From Ectobacillus ponti (GTDB lineage: Bacteria; Bacillota; Bacilli; Bacillales; Bacillaceae_G), in the NCBI RefSeq assembly GCF_024294785.1, contig NZ_JANCLT010000003.1, forward strand, positions 267,135-331,134: a stretch of 64,000 bases of DNA, read 5' to 3'. The notes under the pieces were generated by a model. The model saw only the letters and a list, made by a program, of their open reading frames with translations. It had not been told where the DNA came from and did no database searches. Both the position numbers and the translations under genes were made by a program. Of this stretch, positions 16,761-25,026 are shown piece after piece (within the stretch, counting starts at the first letter, position 1; each line of letters starts with the position of its first letter).

Positions 16761-17651
16761 CTAGTGAATATCCTTTTTCTTGAATCGTCCGCCGCGCACT
16801 TCGGAGATGTTGGATACGGCAAGGAAGGCGCCCGGGTCAATTTCCTGCACAATGGATTTCAGCTTCGCTTCCTCAAGGCGGGTAATGACAACGAAGATGA
16901 CCTTCTTGTCGTCGCCTGTGTAAGCACCTTCGCCGTTCAAATAGGTGACGCCGCGACCGAGGCGGGCCAGGATGACATCGCCAATTTCCTTGTGGGAGTC
17001 ACTGATAATCCAGGCGGATTTCGATTCATCGAGGCCTTGAATGACAATGTCGATGGTTTTGAAGGCGATAAAGTAGGCCATCAGGGAGTACATGGCGCGG
17101 TCCCATCCGAAGACGAAGCCGGCTGTGCCGAGGATGAATACGTTGAAGAACATAATAATTTCCCCAACGGAAAAAGGTGTGTTCTTATTGAAAAGAATCG
17201 CGAGAATCTCTGTCCCATCCAAAGACCCGCCGCTGCGGATGACGACTCCGACCCCAATGCCAAGAATAATGCCGCCGAACACCGTGGCCAACAGAACATC
17301 ATCTGTCAGGCTTTGTACGGGGTGCAGCAGGGATGTGGCAACAGACAGGACGATAATTCCATACAGTGTGGAGAGCGCGAAGGTTTTGCCGATTTGCTTG
17401 CGGCCGATGAAGAAGAAGGGCAGGTTCAGCAGGAAGATGAAAATCCCGAGCTTTATGCCGGTAATATGGGCCAGCATAATGGAGATGCCGGTAATGCCGC
17501 CGTCAATGACGTTGTTCGGAATTAGAAAAATTTCCAGCCCAACCGCCATCAAAATGGCGCCGAGCGTAATCAGGAGCGTGCGCTTGGCGATGCTTCCTTT
17601 TGTCAGCTTCCTATGTTCTGTCTTTTGCATCAGCTGTTCCGTCAATTGCAA
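16761..17651 (-). CDS. YitT family membrane protein
   Basis: The 296-residue protein has the YitT layout: five transmembrane helices (about 25-190, with [24 protein letters not shown] and [16 protein letters not shown] as signature loops) followed by a cytoplasmic DUF2179 domain ([34 protein letters not shown]). The family is universal in Bacillus and its transport function is unproven. It appears to start with TTG at 17651, seven bases after AAGGGGGA; the first ATG is seven codons later and lacks a site. A palindrome lies in its leader. A second YitT-type gene is cut by the right edge of the window. Confidence 0.87.
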   Translation of the reverse strand: MQLTEQLMQKTEHRKLTKGSIAKRTLLITLGAILMAVGLEIFLIPNNVIDGGITGISIMLAHITGIKLGIFIFLLNLPFFFIGRKQIGKTFALSTLYGIIVLSVATSLLHPVQSLTDDVLLATVFGGIILGIGVGVVIRSGGSLDGTEILAILFNKNTPFSVGEIIMFFNVFILGTAGFVFGWDRAMYSLMAYFIAFKTIDIVIQGLDESKSAWIISDSHKEIGDVILARLGRGVTYLNGEGAYTGDDKKVIFVVITRLEEAKLKSIVQEIDPGAFLAVSNISEVRGGRFKKKDIH

Positions 17652-17700
17652 TGATCATTCCCCCTTGTATATCTCCTCTCCTGCATGTCTCTTTTTCCCC

Positions 17701-17724
17701 CTGATAATAGCAACAGATTATCAG
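17701..17724. promoter_or_regulatory. Inverted repeat in the yitT leader
   Basis: CTGATAAT (17701-17708) and ATTATCAG (17717-17724) are perfect 8-bp arms. The spacer region includes ATAGCAAC (17707-17714), identical to one half of the operator-like palindrome in front of the nearby azoreductase gene. It lies 50 bases upstream of the yitT start, downstream of likely -10 sequences. Confidence 0.4.
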
Positions 17725-17870
17725 GCGATGTAGCACACATCTGCTGAAGCTGCTGTGAAATAAGCAGAAATAAAGGGGGGAAGGGGCATATAGGACAGGC
17801 TGTATTATATTTTCCTGCTTTTTATTATAACACAGATTGGCTAGAAATCCGATTGGAAAAAGTGTGGAAA

Positions 17871-17898
17871 CGAAAAAACCGCAGGCAGGGCCTGCGGC
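17871..17898 (-). terminator. Terminator of the second azoreductase gene
   Basis: CCGCAGGC-CCT-GCCTGCGG reads on the minus strand followed by TTTTTTCG. It starts about 13 bases after the stop codon. Confidence 0.92.
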
Positions 17899-17910
17899 TG
17901 TAGCTTGTGA

Positions 17911-18537
17911 TTAGAATGCTGCGGCGGCTTCTGCTGTGCGGCGGATGCCATCCTGAATGATGGAAGCAGTGCGGTCCGGGAATTGGTTGTGCCCTTCTGT
18001 AACCACGGTTGTAATGTCTGTGATGCCCCAGAAGCCCAGCATGGCGCTGATATACTTCACGGCCATTTCGGCTGCCTGCGCTGGTCCCTCGGAGTACACG
18101 CCGCCCCGGGCATTCAGCAGAGCCACTTTCTTGCCGGCTTGCAAACCCACTGGCCCTTCTGGTGTGTACTTGAAGGTTTTGCCGGCTTGGCTCAGATAGT
18201 CCAGATACGTATGCAGGACAGCAGGCAGCGTCAGGTTCCAAAGCGGAAAGGCAAATACAACCTTGTCGGCCGTGAGGAATTGCTCCAGATAGCGGTTGAC
18301 GGTGGCGGCTGCTCCCTGTTCTGCAGGAGTCAGCTCCAGGCCGCGGCTCAGCTTGAACATAGCGTTAATTTTATCGGTATCGTAATACGGAAGATTTTCC
18401 GCGAATAGATCCAACTCCGTAATTTCATCCTGCGGATGTGCTTCCTTGTAGCTGCTCAAGAACGCATCGTACATTTGTACGCTGACTGCTTGCTCAGCGG
18501 GACGGGAATTTGCTTTTACAAAAAGAACGTTTGCCAT
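17911..18537 (-). CDS. azoR: FMN-dependent azoreductase paralogue, probably MarR-controlled
   Basis: The 208-residue protein has the same fold and motifs as the azoreductase at 15925: [62 protein letters not shown] and NARGGVYSEGP. The two are clearly diverged paralogues. It would detoxify quinones and related electrophiles with NADH and FMN. The ATG at 18537 follows AGGAGG by seven bases. Two inverted repeats in its upstream region and a MarR gene directly upstream on the same strand suggest induction by its own substrates, as known for MhqR- and YodB-controlled azoreductases of B. subtilis. Confidence 0.9.
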   Translation of the reverse strand: MANVLFVKANSRPAEQAVSVQMYDAFLSSYKEAHPQDEITELDLFAENLPYYDTDKINAMFKLSRGLELTPAEQGAAATVNRYLEQFLTADKVVFAFPLWNLTLPAVLHTYLDYLSQAGKTFKYTPEGPVGLQAGKKVALLNARGGVYSEGPAQAAEMAVKYISAMLGFWGITDITTVVTEGHNQFPDRTASIIQDGIRRTAEAAAAF

Positions 18538-18558
18538 GAAAATACCTCCTGTTTTCTT

Positions 18559-18572
18559 GTTGCTATAGCAAC
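18559..18572. promoter_or_regulatory. Operator-like palindrome O1
   Basis: GTTGCTATAGCAAC is a perfect 14-bp palindrome lying just upstream of the azoreductase ribosome binding site. It is of the size and symmetry bound by MarR dimers. Confidence 0.65.
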
Positions 18573-18594
18573 CAATAGATGGATGGAATGTCAT

Positions 18595-18635
18595 CACAAG
18601 GTTCAAGATATCAAATAATAGTTGTTATAGCAACT
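18595..18635 (-). promoter_or_regulatory. Operator-like palindrome O2 and likely azoreductase promoter
   Basis: GTTGTTATAGCAAC (18621-18634) repeats the O1 sequence with one change, centred exactly 62 bases away, about six helical turns. On the minus strand its TTGCTA can act as a -35 element, followed after 17 bases by TATCTT as -10. Binding at both sites would flank and block the promoter. Confidence 0.5.
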
Positions 18636-18656
18636 GTTATGCCTGCAAAATGCAAG

Positions 18657-19082
18657 TCACCCTACATTTTTGCACATCTTGTTGAGTATTTCGCGAAGCA
18701 TCCGCAGTTCTTCCTCCGTGATCCCCTCACAAACAATGTCGTTGAAGGTTTCGGCAATCGGGATGACATGCGTGCCCAGCTCTTTTCCTTTTTCCGTCAA
18801 ATACACCTTCAGAGAGCGGCGGTCATGCGGGCTTGTGACCCGTTCGATGAATCCTTTCTCCTCCAAATTGCAAATCATGCGGGTAATATTTGTTTTATCC
18901 TTTTCAAGCTGCTCCGCAATTTCGCTTTGGGTTAAGCCGTCCTGATCCCACAGCAGCAGCATGATCAGATTTTGCTCCGGCGCAATGTTATAAGGGTCCA
19001 GCCGGCTTTTGATATAGCTGGTCAGCCTCAAGTCTGCCTGATGGATTGCAATTCCGATGTAATCGTGAAAAGAAAGCTTCAT
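18657..19082 (-). CDS. MarR-family regulator, probable azoreductase repressor
   Basis: The 141-residue protein has a clear MarR winged helix: APEQNLIMLLLWDQDGLTQSEIAEQLEKDKTNITRMICNLEEKGFIERVTSPHDRRSLKVYLTEKGKEL (about 34-102), including the conserved DRR of the wing. No Cys residues sit at the N-terminus as in YodB-like thiol sensors, so ligand binding as in MhqR is more likely. The ATG at 19082 has GGAGG six bases upstream. It lies 119 bases upstream of the azoreductase gene on the same strand, with two matching palindromes between them. Confidence 0.85.
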   Translation of the reverse strand: MKLSFHDYIGIAIHQADLRLTSYIKSRLDPYNIAPEQNLIMLLLWDQDGLTQSEIAEQLEKDKTNITRMICNLEEKGFIERVTSPHDRRSLKVYLTEKGKELGTHVIPIAETFNDIVCEGITEEELRMLREILNKMCKNVG

Positions 19083-19113
19083 GCCATTCCTCCGTCTATC
19101 TTGTCCTGCCCCT

Positions 19114-19142
19114 ATTATAAGCAAAACCCGGCTCGTTCACAA
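19114..19142 (-). promoter_or_regulatory. Promoter of the marR gene
   Basis: On the minus strand TTGTGA and TATAAT are separated by exactly 17 bases, a good sigma-A promoter about 30 bases before the start codon. Confidence 0.7.
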
Positions 19143-19209
19143 TGCAGCTAATATTTTAATTATAAGTTCAAATAAACTTCCGAAAAGTAAATCAAATGAA
19201 CCTGATTTG

Positions 19210-19349
19210 TGTTATAATGGCAGAAAGCAGCGAAGCCTTGTCAAATATATCTTGATTTTCTGGGGGAGAAGCGACAAAAACTAAGCTGAAGAAATGGAGA
19301 AAAAATGTGGGAGGTGGGTACCTCAGCCTTAGCAGCTTGAGGGAGCCAG
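19210..19349 (+). promoter_or_regulatory. Promoter and structured leader of the CNNM/CBS gene
   Basis: An extended -10 (TGTTATAAT at 19210-19218) is followed by a leader of about 125 bases. Near its end, CTAAGCTG (19282-19289) can pair with CAGCCTTAG (19324-19332), enclosing a small AGGT/ACCT hairpin. The ribosome binding site follows this stem closely. I could not match it to a known riboswitch class; the M-box consensus was not found. Confidence 0.45.
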
Positions 19350-20651
19350 TTGGAACTATTCAATATTGTAATGATTGCAGTGTTAATCGCATTGACAGGA
19401 TTTTTTGTAGCAGCAGAATTTGCGGTGGTCAAGGTGAGAACAAGCCGCATTGATCAGCTTGTGGCTGAGGGAAGAGACGGTGCGGCGGCAGCCAAGCATG
19501 TCACCAGTCATTTGGATGAATACCTGTCAGCCTGCCAGCTTGGCATCACAGTAACAGCTCTCGGTCTTGGCTGGCTTGGGGAGCCGACCGTCCATCATAT
19601 GCTGGAGCCGCTTTTCCTGGATTTGAACCTGTCGGCGGCTCTGGCTGGCACCATTGCTTTTATCATTGCTTTCTCCCTTGTCACGTTCTTGCACGTGGTC
19701 ATCGGGGAGCTTGCGCCGAAGACGGTGGCCATTCAGAAGGCGGAGCAGGTCACGCTTTTGTTCTCCCGCCCGCTCATTCTGTTTTACAAGATGGCGTATC
19801 CGTTCATTTGGGTGCTGAACAGCTCAGCGCGGCTGCTGGTCAGACTGTTCGGCCTGCAGCCGGCTTCCGAGCATGAAGCGGTCCATTCAGAGGAGGAACT
19901 GCGGCTGATTTTGTCGGAGAGCTATGAGAGCGGCGAAATCAATCAGAGGGAGTATAAATACGTCAATAATATTTTTGAATTCGACAACCGGGTGGCCAAG
20001 GAAATTATGGTGCCGCGCACGGAAATTATCGGCCTGTATGCGGAGGATTCGCTGCAGGAGCATATGAATATTATTAAGGCTGAGAAATATACGCGCTACC
20101 CGGTGTTTGGCGAGGATAAGGATGATATTATCGGCATGGTGAATGTCAAGGATTTCTTTATCCGCTATACAGAGCCGGAGCAGCGCAGCATCCGGAAGTT
20201 TATGCGGCCGGTCATTGAAGTGATGGAGACTGTCCCCATCCATGATTTGCTGCTGGAAATGCAGAAGAAGCGGATTCCGATGGCCATTTTATATGACGAG
20301 TACGGCGGAACAGCCGGATTGGTCACGCTGGAGGATATCTTGGAGGAGATTGTCGGCGAGATTCGTGATGAATATGATGAGGACGAACGGCCGCCGGTGC
20401 AGCACCTTGGCGAGCAGCATATGATTGTCGACGGCAAGGTGCTGATCAGCGAGGTGAACGATCTGTTCGGTTTGCATATGGAGGACGATGATGTGGATAC
20501 CATCGGCGGCTGGATTATGATGCAGGATCATGTCATTAAGCAGGGGGCATCCCTGACAGTGGAAGATTGTGAGTTCATCGTGCTTGAGAAGGATGCCCAT
20601 CAGATCAAGCGGGTGGAAATCCGCCGGCAGGAGGCGGCAGCCGGCGTATAA
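19350..20651 (+). CDS. Hemolysin-type CNNM/CBS membrane protein
   Basis: The 433-residue protein has an N-terminal CNNM domain with about three to four transmembrane helices (1-190; QLGITVTALGLGWLGEP and VTFLHVVIGELAPKTVAIQKAE are signatures), a tandem CBS pair (about 215-335; MVPRTEIIGLYAED and IPMAILYDEYGGTAGLVTLEDILEEIVGEI) and a C-terminal CorC/HlyC domain. Relatives such as MpfA of B. subtilis export magnesium. The start appears to be TTG at 19350, after GAGGGAG; no ATG is better placed. Single gene, followed 43 bases later by spo0M. Confidence 0.88.
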   Translation: MELFNIVMIAVLIALTGFFVAAEFAVVKVRTSRIDQLVAEGRDGAAAAKHVTSHLDEYLSACQLGITVTALGLGWLGEPTVHHMLEPLFLDLNLSAALAGTIAFIIAFSLVTFLHVVIGELAPKTVAIQKAEQVTLLFSRPLILFYKMAYPFIWVLNSSARLLVRLFGLQPASEHEAVHSEEELRLILSESYESGEINQREYKYVNNIFEFDNRVAKEIMVPRTEIIGLYAEDSLQEHMNIIKAEKYTRYPVFGEDKDDIIGMVNVKDFFIRYTEPEQRSIRKFMRPVIEVMETVPIHDLLLEMQKKRIPMAILYDEYGGTAGLVTLEDILEEIVGEIRDEYDEDERPPVQHLGEQHMIVDGKVLISEVNDLFGLHMEDDDVDTIGGWIMMQDHVIKQGASLTVEDCEFIVLEKDAHQIKRVEIRRQEAAAGV

Positions 20652-20694
20652 GGCTGCCAGCTCCTTTACATAGAGAAAAAGGGAGAGAAGAGAC

Positions 20695-21603
20695 ATGTTA
20701 AAGAAATTTTTGGCGCGCTTTGGCAAGGGAGCTGCAACAGTGGATTTGCGCTTTGAGAACCGTCCGTATGCGGCAGATGAGACGGTACGGGGACAGGTTG
20801 TGATTCAGGGCGGAGAGGTTGAACAGCGTATCAATCATCTTGCGGTCCGGCTTATGATGAGCCTTGGCACAAAGCAGGGCACTGTAACAAGGGAAGTGCA
20901 GGTAATTCCGCTGAGCGGCGCTTTTTCCATCTTGCCGCAGGAGCAAAAGACCATTCCGTTCACTTATACAGTGCCGGCTGATTTGCCCGTATCGCGCGGC
21001 ACTGTGTCCTATTATTTTGATACGCATCTGGACATTGAGGGCGGTGTGGACCGGACGGATGTGGACCGCCTCGTGGTTGAGGTGCCGGAGGAAATCCGGC
21101 CTGTCTTTGCCGCATTGGGGCATTTGGGCTTCCATGAAAAACCAACCTCCGGCAAGGTAGACCGCTACGGCCAGGAATTTGCTTTTGTTCCGACGACGGC
21201 ATTTGCCGGCCGCGTGGAGGAAATTGAACTGCGCTTTGCGAGGGACGGCCATGATGTGTTCGTTTGGATGGAGGTGGATTGCCGCCATGGCTACCACGAG
21301 GTGGAGGCGCAGCGGGAATTCAAGCTGGAGTCCGGCGTGCTGCAAAGTGAAGCCGAGACCGCCCGTGTCCTGGAGCAATATATCGGGGAAGCCGTTGAAC
21401 GCCCGCATGCCTACGCACAGCCATTATCCTATAAATCCCATCATACACACAGCCTGCTTGGCGGTTTGGCGGCAGGCATCATGGGGGCCGTGCTGCTGGA
21501 TGAAGTGCTGGACGTGCTGGATGTGCTGGATGTGGATGATGCCTTTGAAGGTGGAGAAGACGGCGGATTTGGCGATTTCTTCGGCGGGGATGATGATGTC
21601 TAA
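20695..21603 (+). CDS. spo0M: Sporulation-control protein Spo0M
   Basis: The 302-residue protein has the arrestin-like Spo0M domain: LKKFLARFGKGAATVDLRFEN at the start, PYAADETVRGQVVIQGG, and IPFTYTVPADLPVSRGTVSYYFDTHLDIEGGVDRTD in the first half. In B. subtilis it negatively influences stage 0 of sporulation. The C-terminus (about 265-302) is unusual: a hydrophobic Gly/Ala segment followed by a repetitive acidic tail with LDVLDVLDV and EGGEDGGFGDFFGGDDDV. The start has AGGGAGAGAAGAGAC upstream. A terminator follows. Confidence 0.9.
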   Translation: MLKKFLARFGKGAATVDLRFENRPYAADETVRGQVVIQGGEVEQRINHLAVRLMMSLGTKQGTVTREVQVIPLSGAFSILPQEQKTIPFTYTVPADLPVSRGTVSYYFDTHLDIEGGVDRTDVDRLVVEVPEEIRPVFAALGHLGFHEKPTSGKVDRYGQEFAFVPTTAFAGRVEEIELRFARDGHDVFVWMEVDCRHGYHEVEAQREFKLESGVLQSEAETARVLEQYIGEAVERPHAYAQPLSYKSHHTHSLLGGLAAGIMGAVLLDEVLDVLDVLDVDDAFEGGEDGGFGDFFGGDDDV

Positions 21604-21605
21604 AG

Positions 21606-21637
21606 CGGCAGAGGGGGATTCCTCCTCTGTTTTATTT
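21606..21637 (+). terminator. Terminator of spo0M
   Basis: CAGAGGGGG-ATT-CCTCCTCTG (21609-21629, one mismatch) is followed by TTTTATTTT. Confidence 0.85.
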
Positions 21638-21655
21638 TGAAAGGAGAGATGCCGG

Positions 21656-22444
21656 ATGGAAACGAAGGAACAGCTGCAGCAGGAGCTGCGGGGTGTGGAG
21701 AACTGGGAGCGGGAGCAGGAGGACCTTTGGTTTTGGGAGCGCTGGGGCAAGCTGCCGTTTCAGCTGCTGGATAAGCTCACGCCGAAATTTCTGCATGACA
21801 AAATCAATGCTGTGCTGGATGAGCTGAGCCAGTATATTCATAGCGGGAGCAAATACGTGGTAAGCAAACAAGCTGCACTGAAGCGGTTTGAGGCCCGGAC
21901 ACTGGGCGAGGTAGGAGCTTTGCCGCTGCGGCGCATGGACAAGGCGGCTGACAGCGTCATTGCCTCACGCAAAACGATCGCGACAGCCCAAGGGGCAACA
22001 ACGGGGTTTGGCGGGCTGCTGACGCTGGGAATTGATATTCCGGCGCTGCTCGGCATGTCGCTGCATGTGCTGCAGGAAATGGCGCTTTGCTACGGGTATG
22101 ATCCGGAGGAGGAGCAGGAGCGCCTCTTTATTGTCAAGTGTCTGCAGTTTTCCTCCTCTGATATCGTCGGCAAGCAAACCATTTTGCGGGAGCTGCAGCA
22201 GTTTGACAGCCGCACGGGCCAGCAGAACGGCATTTCCCAGGTGGCCGCATGGCGGGAAGTCATTACAGTATATCGCGATAACTATGGCTGGAAGAAGCTG
22301 TTTCAGCTTGTGCCTGTTGCCGGTATGGTGTTTGGGGCCTACTTGAATCGCAAAACAATTGAAGAAATCGCGGAAGCGGGGAAGATGCTGTATCGGAAGC
22401 GGCGCGTTCTGGAGCGTCTGCAGGCAGCTTCTTTGGAACAGTAA
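21656..22444 (+). CDS. EcsC family protein
   Basis: The 262-residue protein is helical and matches the EcsC family: WFWERWGKLPFQLLDKLTPKFLHDKINAVLDELSQYIHSGSKY near the start, GATTGFGGLLTLGIDIPALLGMSLHVLQEMALCYGYDPE in the middle and LVPVAGMVFGAYLNRKTIEEIAEAGKMLYRKRR near the end. EcsC was named from the B. subtilis ecs operon and its biochemical role is unknown. The ecsA and ecsB genes are not next to it. The ATG has AAAGGAGAGATGCCGG upstream. It ends at a bidirectional terminator shared with the convergent hydrolase gene. Confidence 0.85.
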   Translation: METKEQLQQELRGVENWEREQEDLWFWERWGKLPFQLLDKLTPKFLHDKINAVLDELSQYIHSGSKYVVSKQAALKRFEARTLGEVGALPLRRMDKAADSVIASRKTIATAQGATTGFGGLLTLGIDIPALLGMSLHVLQEMALCYGYDPEEEQERLFIVKCLQFSSSDIVGKQTILRELQQFDSRTGQQNGISQVAAWREVITVYRDNYGWKKLFQLVPVAGMVFGAYLNRKTIEEIAEAGKMLYRKRRVLERLQAASLEQ

Positions 22445-22446
22445 TG

Positions 22447-22484
22447 AAAAGGATTGGCACGTTCATCGGGCCAATCCTTTTGTG
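22447..22484. terminator. Bidirectional terminator overlapping a gene end
   Basis: AAAAGGATTGGC (22447-22458) and GCCAATCCTTTT (22470-22481) form a perfect 12-bp stem with T runs on both strands. The stop codon of the convergent hydrolase gene lies in the loop, so its last codons are part of the terminator. Confidence 0.88.
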
Positions 22485-23377
22485 CGTGGCATATGGCGGT
22501 GTAAGAAGGAGAGAACCCTCCGGCCGTATAAGTCGGAGTGAAGCAGGTGGGATTCCACATGCTTGGCGCTGTCGGTCAGCCAGAGCTCCTTGTCGGCGCG
22601 GGCGGCTTCATACAGCAGCAGGCTGTGATGATAGGGAATCATGCTGTCATGCCGGGAATGGATGAACAGTGTCGGCGCCGTTACGTCCCCAACGTGCCGA
22701 ATTGGGCTGGACAGGCGGCAAGGCTGCTGAATGAGCGCCTCAAATGCACGCATGATGTAAGGCGTGAAAATCCGGGGCAGCAGTGTCCACTTGCTCAGGT
22801 TTTCAGCCAGATAACTTTCCAAATCATCGAAGGGGCTGTCGCAAATGAGTGCGGCAATGTCCCCGGTCTGGCGCGCGGCCAGGATGGCGGCGGCGGCCCC
22901 CATGGACCAGCCGATGACGGCTGTCTGCTCCACTTGCTTCACCTTTTTTACAAACTGCACCGCCCCCAGCAGGTCATGCTGCTCGAGGACGCTGGCTGTC
23001 GTCACAAAGCCGTCCGACTTGCAGCAGCTGCGAAAGTCAAACATCAGCACAGAATAGCCGTGGCGCACAAGCTCACGGGCAAGGCCGAGGAACTGCTTAT
23101 CATTCCGATGCCCGCGGTAGCCGTGGGCGAAAATGACCGCCTGTGTGCCGCCGCCCGGAAACCACCAGCCGCGCAGCTGCAGTCCGTCCAAAGGACTTGG
23201 GAACGCCACATCCTGATAGAGAATGCCTGCAGGCTTGCGCAGCAGCGGCAGCTTCAGCGGGTGAATCAGAATCCAGGCCACGATGTAGCCGGTGATGGTC
23301 AGCCAAAGAGAAATCAGGCTTGTCCAAGCAGCCGCGAGCAGCTTGACAGGCTTTTTCTGGAGAGGAAATAAAGCCAA
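22463..23377 (-). CDS. Alpha/beta hydrolase, membrane-anchored
   Basis: The 304-residue protein has an N-terminal signal-anchor helix (about 10-35) followed by an alpha/beta hydrolase domain. The oxyanion-region motif is VIFAHGYRGHRNDKQF, the nucleophile elbow is GWSMGA, and likely acid and base residues are in FIHSRHDSMIP and AKHVESH. This matches the YqkD-like esterase/peptidase group in Bacillus. The start appears to be TTG at 23377, eight bases after AAAGGAGG; frames reaching further upstream have no site. The domain would lie outside or at the membrane. Confidence 0.8.
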   Translation of the reverse strand: MALFPLQKKPVKLLAAAWTSLISLWLTITGYIVAWILIHPLKLPLLRKPAGILYQDVAFPSPLDGLQLRGWWFPGGGTQAVIFAHGYRGHRNDKQFLGLARELVRHGYSVLMFDFRSCCKSDGFVTTASVLEQHDLLGAVQFVKKVKQVEQTAVIGWSMGAAAAILAARQTGDIAALICDSPFDDLESYLAENLSKWTLLPRIFTPYIMRAFEALIQQPCRLSSPIRHVGDVTAPTLFIHSRHDSMIPYHHSLLLYEAARADKELWLTDSAKHVESHLLHSDLYGRRVLSFLHRHMPRTKGLAR

Positions 23378-23497
23378 AGCACCAGCCTCCTTTGCAAGGT
23401 TTGTGCTTTTATCCTGTGTGATTCCGCTGCCTGCTATATTGTTACATTCTGCCGCTGCAGGAAGATGCCGCTGTTCTTCCCATGAATAGGCCGGCAT

Positions 23498-23538
23498 AAA
23501 AAAAGAAGGGGTTCCTGCGAACACCCTTCTTTTGCATA
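23498..23538 (-). terminator. Terminator of the YjcZ gene
   Basis: On the minus strand AGAAGGGTGTTC-GCAG-GAACCCCTTCT is followed by TTTTTTTATG. It starts about 12 bases after the stop codon. Confidence 0.88.
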
Positions 23539-23545
23539 GTTTGTA

Positions 23546-23683
23546 TTACCAGCCGTAGCCGTAACCGCCGCCGTAACCGCCGCCGAAGCCGCCGCATACC
23601 GCAGCACCAACGATAATCAACAGAATGAACAGCACAACAAGAAGTGCGAAGCCGCCGTAGAAGCCGCCGCCATCATGACTCAT
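23546..23683 (-). CDS. YjcZ family small sporulation membrane protein
   Basis: The gene encodes 45 residues: MSHDGGGFYGG, a hydrophobic helix (ALLVVLFILLIIVGAAVC) and a Gly/Tyr-rich tail, GGFGGGYGGGYGYGW. This is the classic YjcZ/YczN architecture of small proteins made in the Bacillus forespore or mother cell. The ATG at 23683 follows AAGGAGGAG. It has its own terminator. The role within the spore is unknown. Confidence 0.9.
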   Translation of the reverse strand: MSHDGGGFYGGFALLVVLFILLIIVGAAVCGGFGGGYGGGYGYGW

Positions 23684-23739
23684 AGATTTTCTCCTCCTTA
23701 CTTCGTATCGTACATCAACATCATACGCAAGGAGTATGG

Positions 23740-23776
23740 ATTATGTACCTGGGGAGACAAGCCTCAGGTACATAAT
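23740..23776. terminator. Long inverted repeat between yjcZ and the tag genes
   Basis: ATTATGTACCTGGGG (23740-23754) and CCTCAGGTACATAAT (23762-23776) pair over 15 bp with one mismatch and a 7-base loop. It follows the stop of the glycerophosphotransferase gene on the minus strand and probably ends that transcript, although no T run follows. Confidence 0.5.
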
Positions 23777-23784
23777 GGGCTTGT

Positions 23785-25026
23785 TCATTCCGCCCGTTCT
23801 CGCTGCTTCCGCAGCATCTGCATTCTCTGCCCCCACGCTGTGGAATGTCCGGCAGGCATCTGCTTCAGCACCTGCTCGACGAAGAGCTTGCTGGCTTCTC
23901 CGGCTGTGTATTGATTCCACATCAGCGAGAATTGCTCAATCTGCTCCTGCTGAAAGGTTTGCTGCTGGATATGCTGAAGCAGCTCCTCTGTTGTGAAAGC
24001 GATGGGGCCCGGCACCTGGCTCGCATAGTCCGCCATCATGCCGCCCTTTTCCGTATACGGGCCAAGGTCATACGCAAAGAAAATCATCGGACGCTTTAAT
24101 AAGCAGAACTCGAAAGGAACTGAGGAGTAATCCGTAATTAAGATATCGGTGACAAGCAGCAGGTCATTGATATGTGGATACCCGGAATAATCATAGACAA
24201 ACCCCGGGTACTTCTCCGGTAAATCGGTTGCTTGAAGAATCGCTGGATGCAGCTTGACGATGAGAGCATACTCTTCCCGCAAATGCTTGTACAACAAATC
24301 CACGTCCAGCTGCAGAGAAAAGCTGTCCAGCTCCTGCTCCCGGAAGGTCGGCGCATACAGCAGCACCTTTTTGTGCCGCAGGCCCGGATTGTCATCGTAC
24401 AGCTGCCGGATAATGCGGGCCTGCTTGTCCGGCTGGAAGAATAAATCTGTCCGCGGCATGCCAAGCGGCAGCATCCGCTCCATCGGCAGGCTGAAGGCGG
24501 AGCTGTAGACGCGCGCCATCGCTTCGGAGCTGACGACAACACGGTGAAAATTATTGTATACCTTTTGGAACCGGCGCTGCGCCCGCTTGCTTCTGGACCG
24601 GGCAGAGGGGGCAAGCAGGCCGAACTGCTTGATTGCCCCGCCCGCATGCCAAAGCTGCGTGCATTGCACCCCTTCGCGGAATTTCACTGCGGCCAGGAAG
24701 CCGAAATAGTTGTCGATGACAACATGCCTTGAAGTCGCCAAATGATAGATGGATTTTAAAGTATGCAAGAGATGAAGGGATTCAAACTCATATGCTCTTG
24801 TTCGGTAATCCTGCGGCAGGCGGTATTTACAGGTGCGTTTATACAAAAAGATCACCTGGCAGCTCTCGTCCTGCCTTCGCAGCTCATCATAAATATACAT
24901 CTGGTTTTCGCCATAGGACATGACGAAGGAAATCTTGTTTTGCAGGGGAAAGAAACGAAAGCAGATAAACAGCAGTTTAAATGCACATAGGTATATGGTT
25001 ATAATCAGTTCGCGGATTAGCATCAT
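23785..25026 (-). CDS. CDP-glycerol glycerophosphotransferase family protein (TagB/TagF-like)
   Basis: The 413-residue protein has one N-terminal hydrophobic segment that should associate with the membrane and then the glycosyltransferase-B-like domain of the TagB/TagF family. Diagnostic segments are CTQLWHAGGAIKQFGL, VVSSEAMARVYSSAF, LPLGMPRTDLFF, VLLYAPTFREQE, LIVKLHPAI and LVTDILITDYSSVPFEFCLLKRPMIFFAYD. It transfers glycerol phosphate from CDP-glycerol during teichoic acid synthesis; the length fits a primase (TagB) better than the polymerase. Its start overlaps the tagD stop by ATGA, implying translational coupling. No ribosome binding site of its own is close. Confidence 0.87.
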   Translation of the reverse strand: MMLIRELIITIYLCAFKLLFICFRFFPLQNKISFVMSYGENQMYIYDELRRQDESCQVIFLYKRTCKYRLPQDYRTRAYEFESLHLLHTLKSIYHLATSRHVVIDNYFGFLAAVKFREGVQCTQLWHAGGAIKQFGLLAPSARSRSKRAQRRFQKVYNNFHRVVVSSEAMARVYSSAFSLPMERMLPLGMPRTDLFFQPDKQARIIRQLYDDNPGLRHKKVLLYAPTFREQELDSFSLQLDVDLLYKHLREEYALIVKLHPAILQATDLPEKYPGFVYDYSGYPHINDLLLVTDILITDYSSVPFEFCLLKRPMIFFAYDLGPYTEKGGMMADYASQVPGPIAFTTEELLQHIQQQTFQQEQIEQFSLMWNQYTAGEASKLFVEQVLKQMPAGHSTAWGQRMQMLRKQRERAE

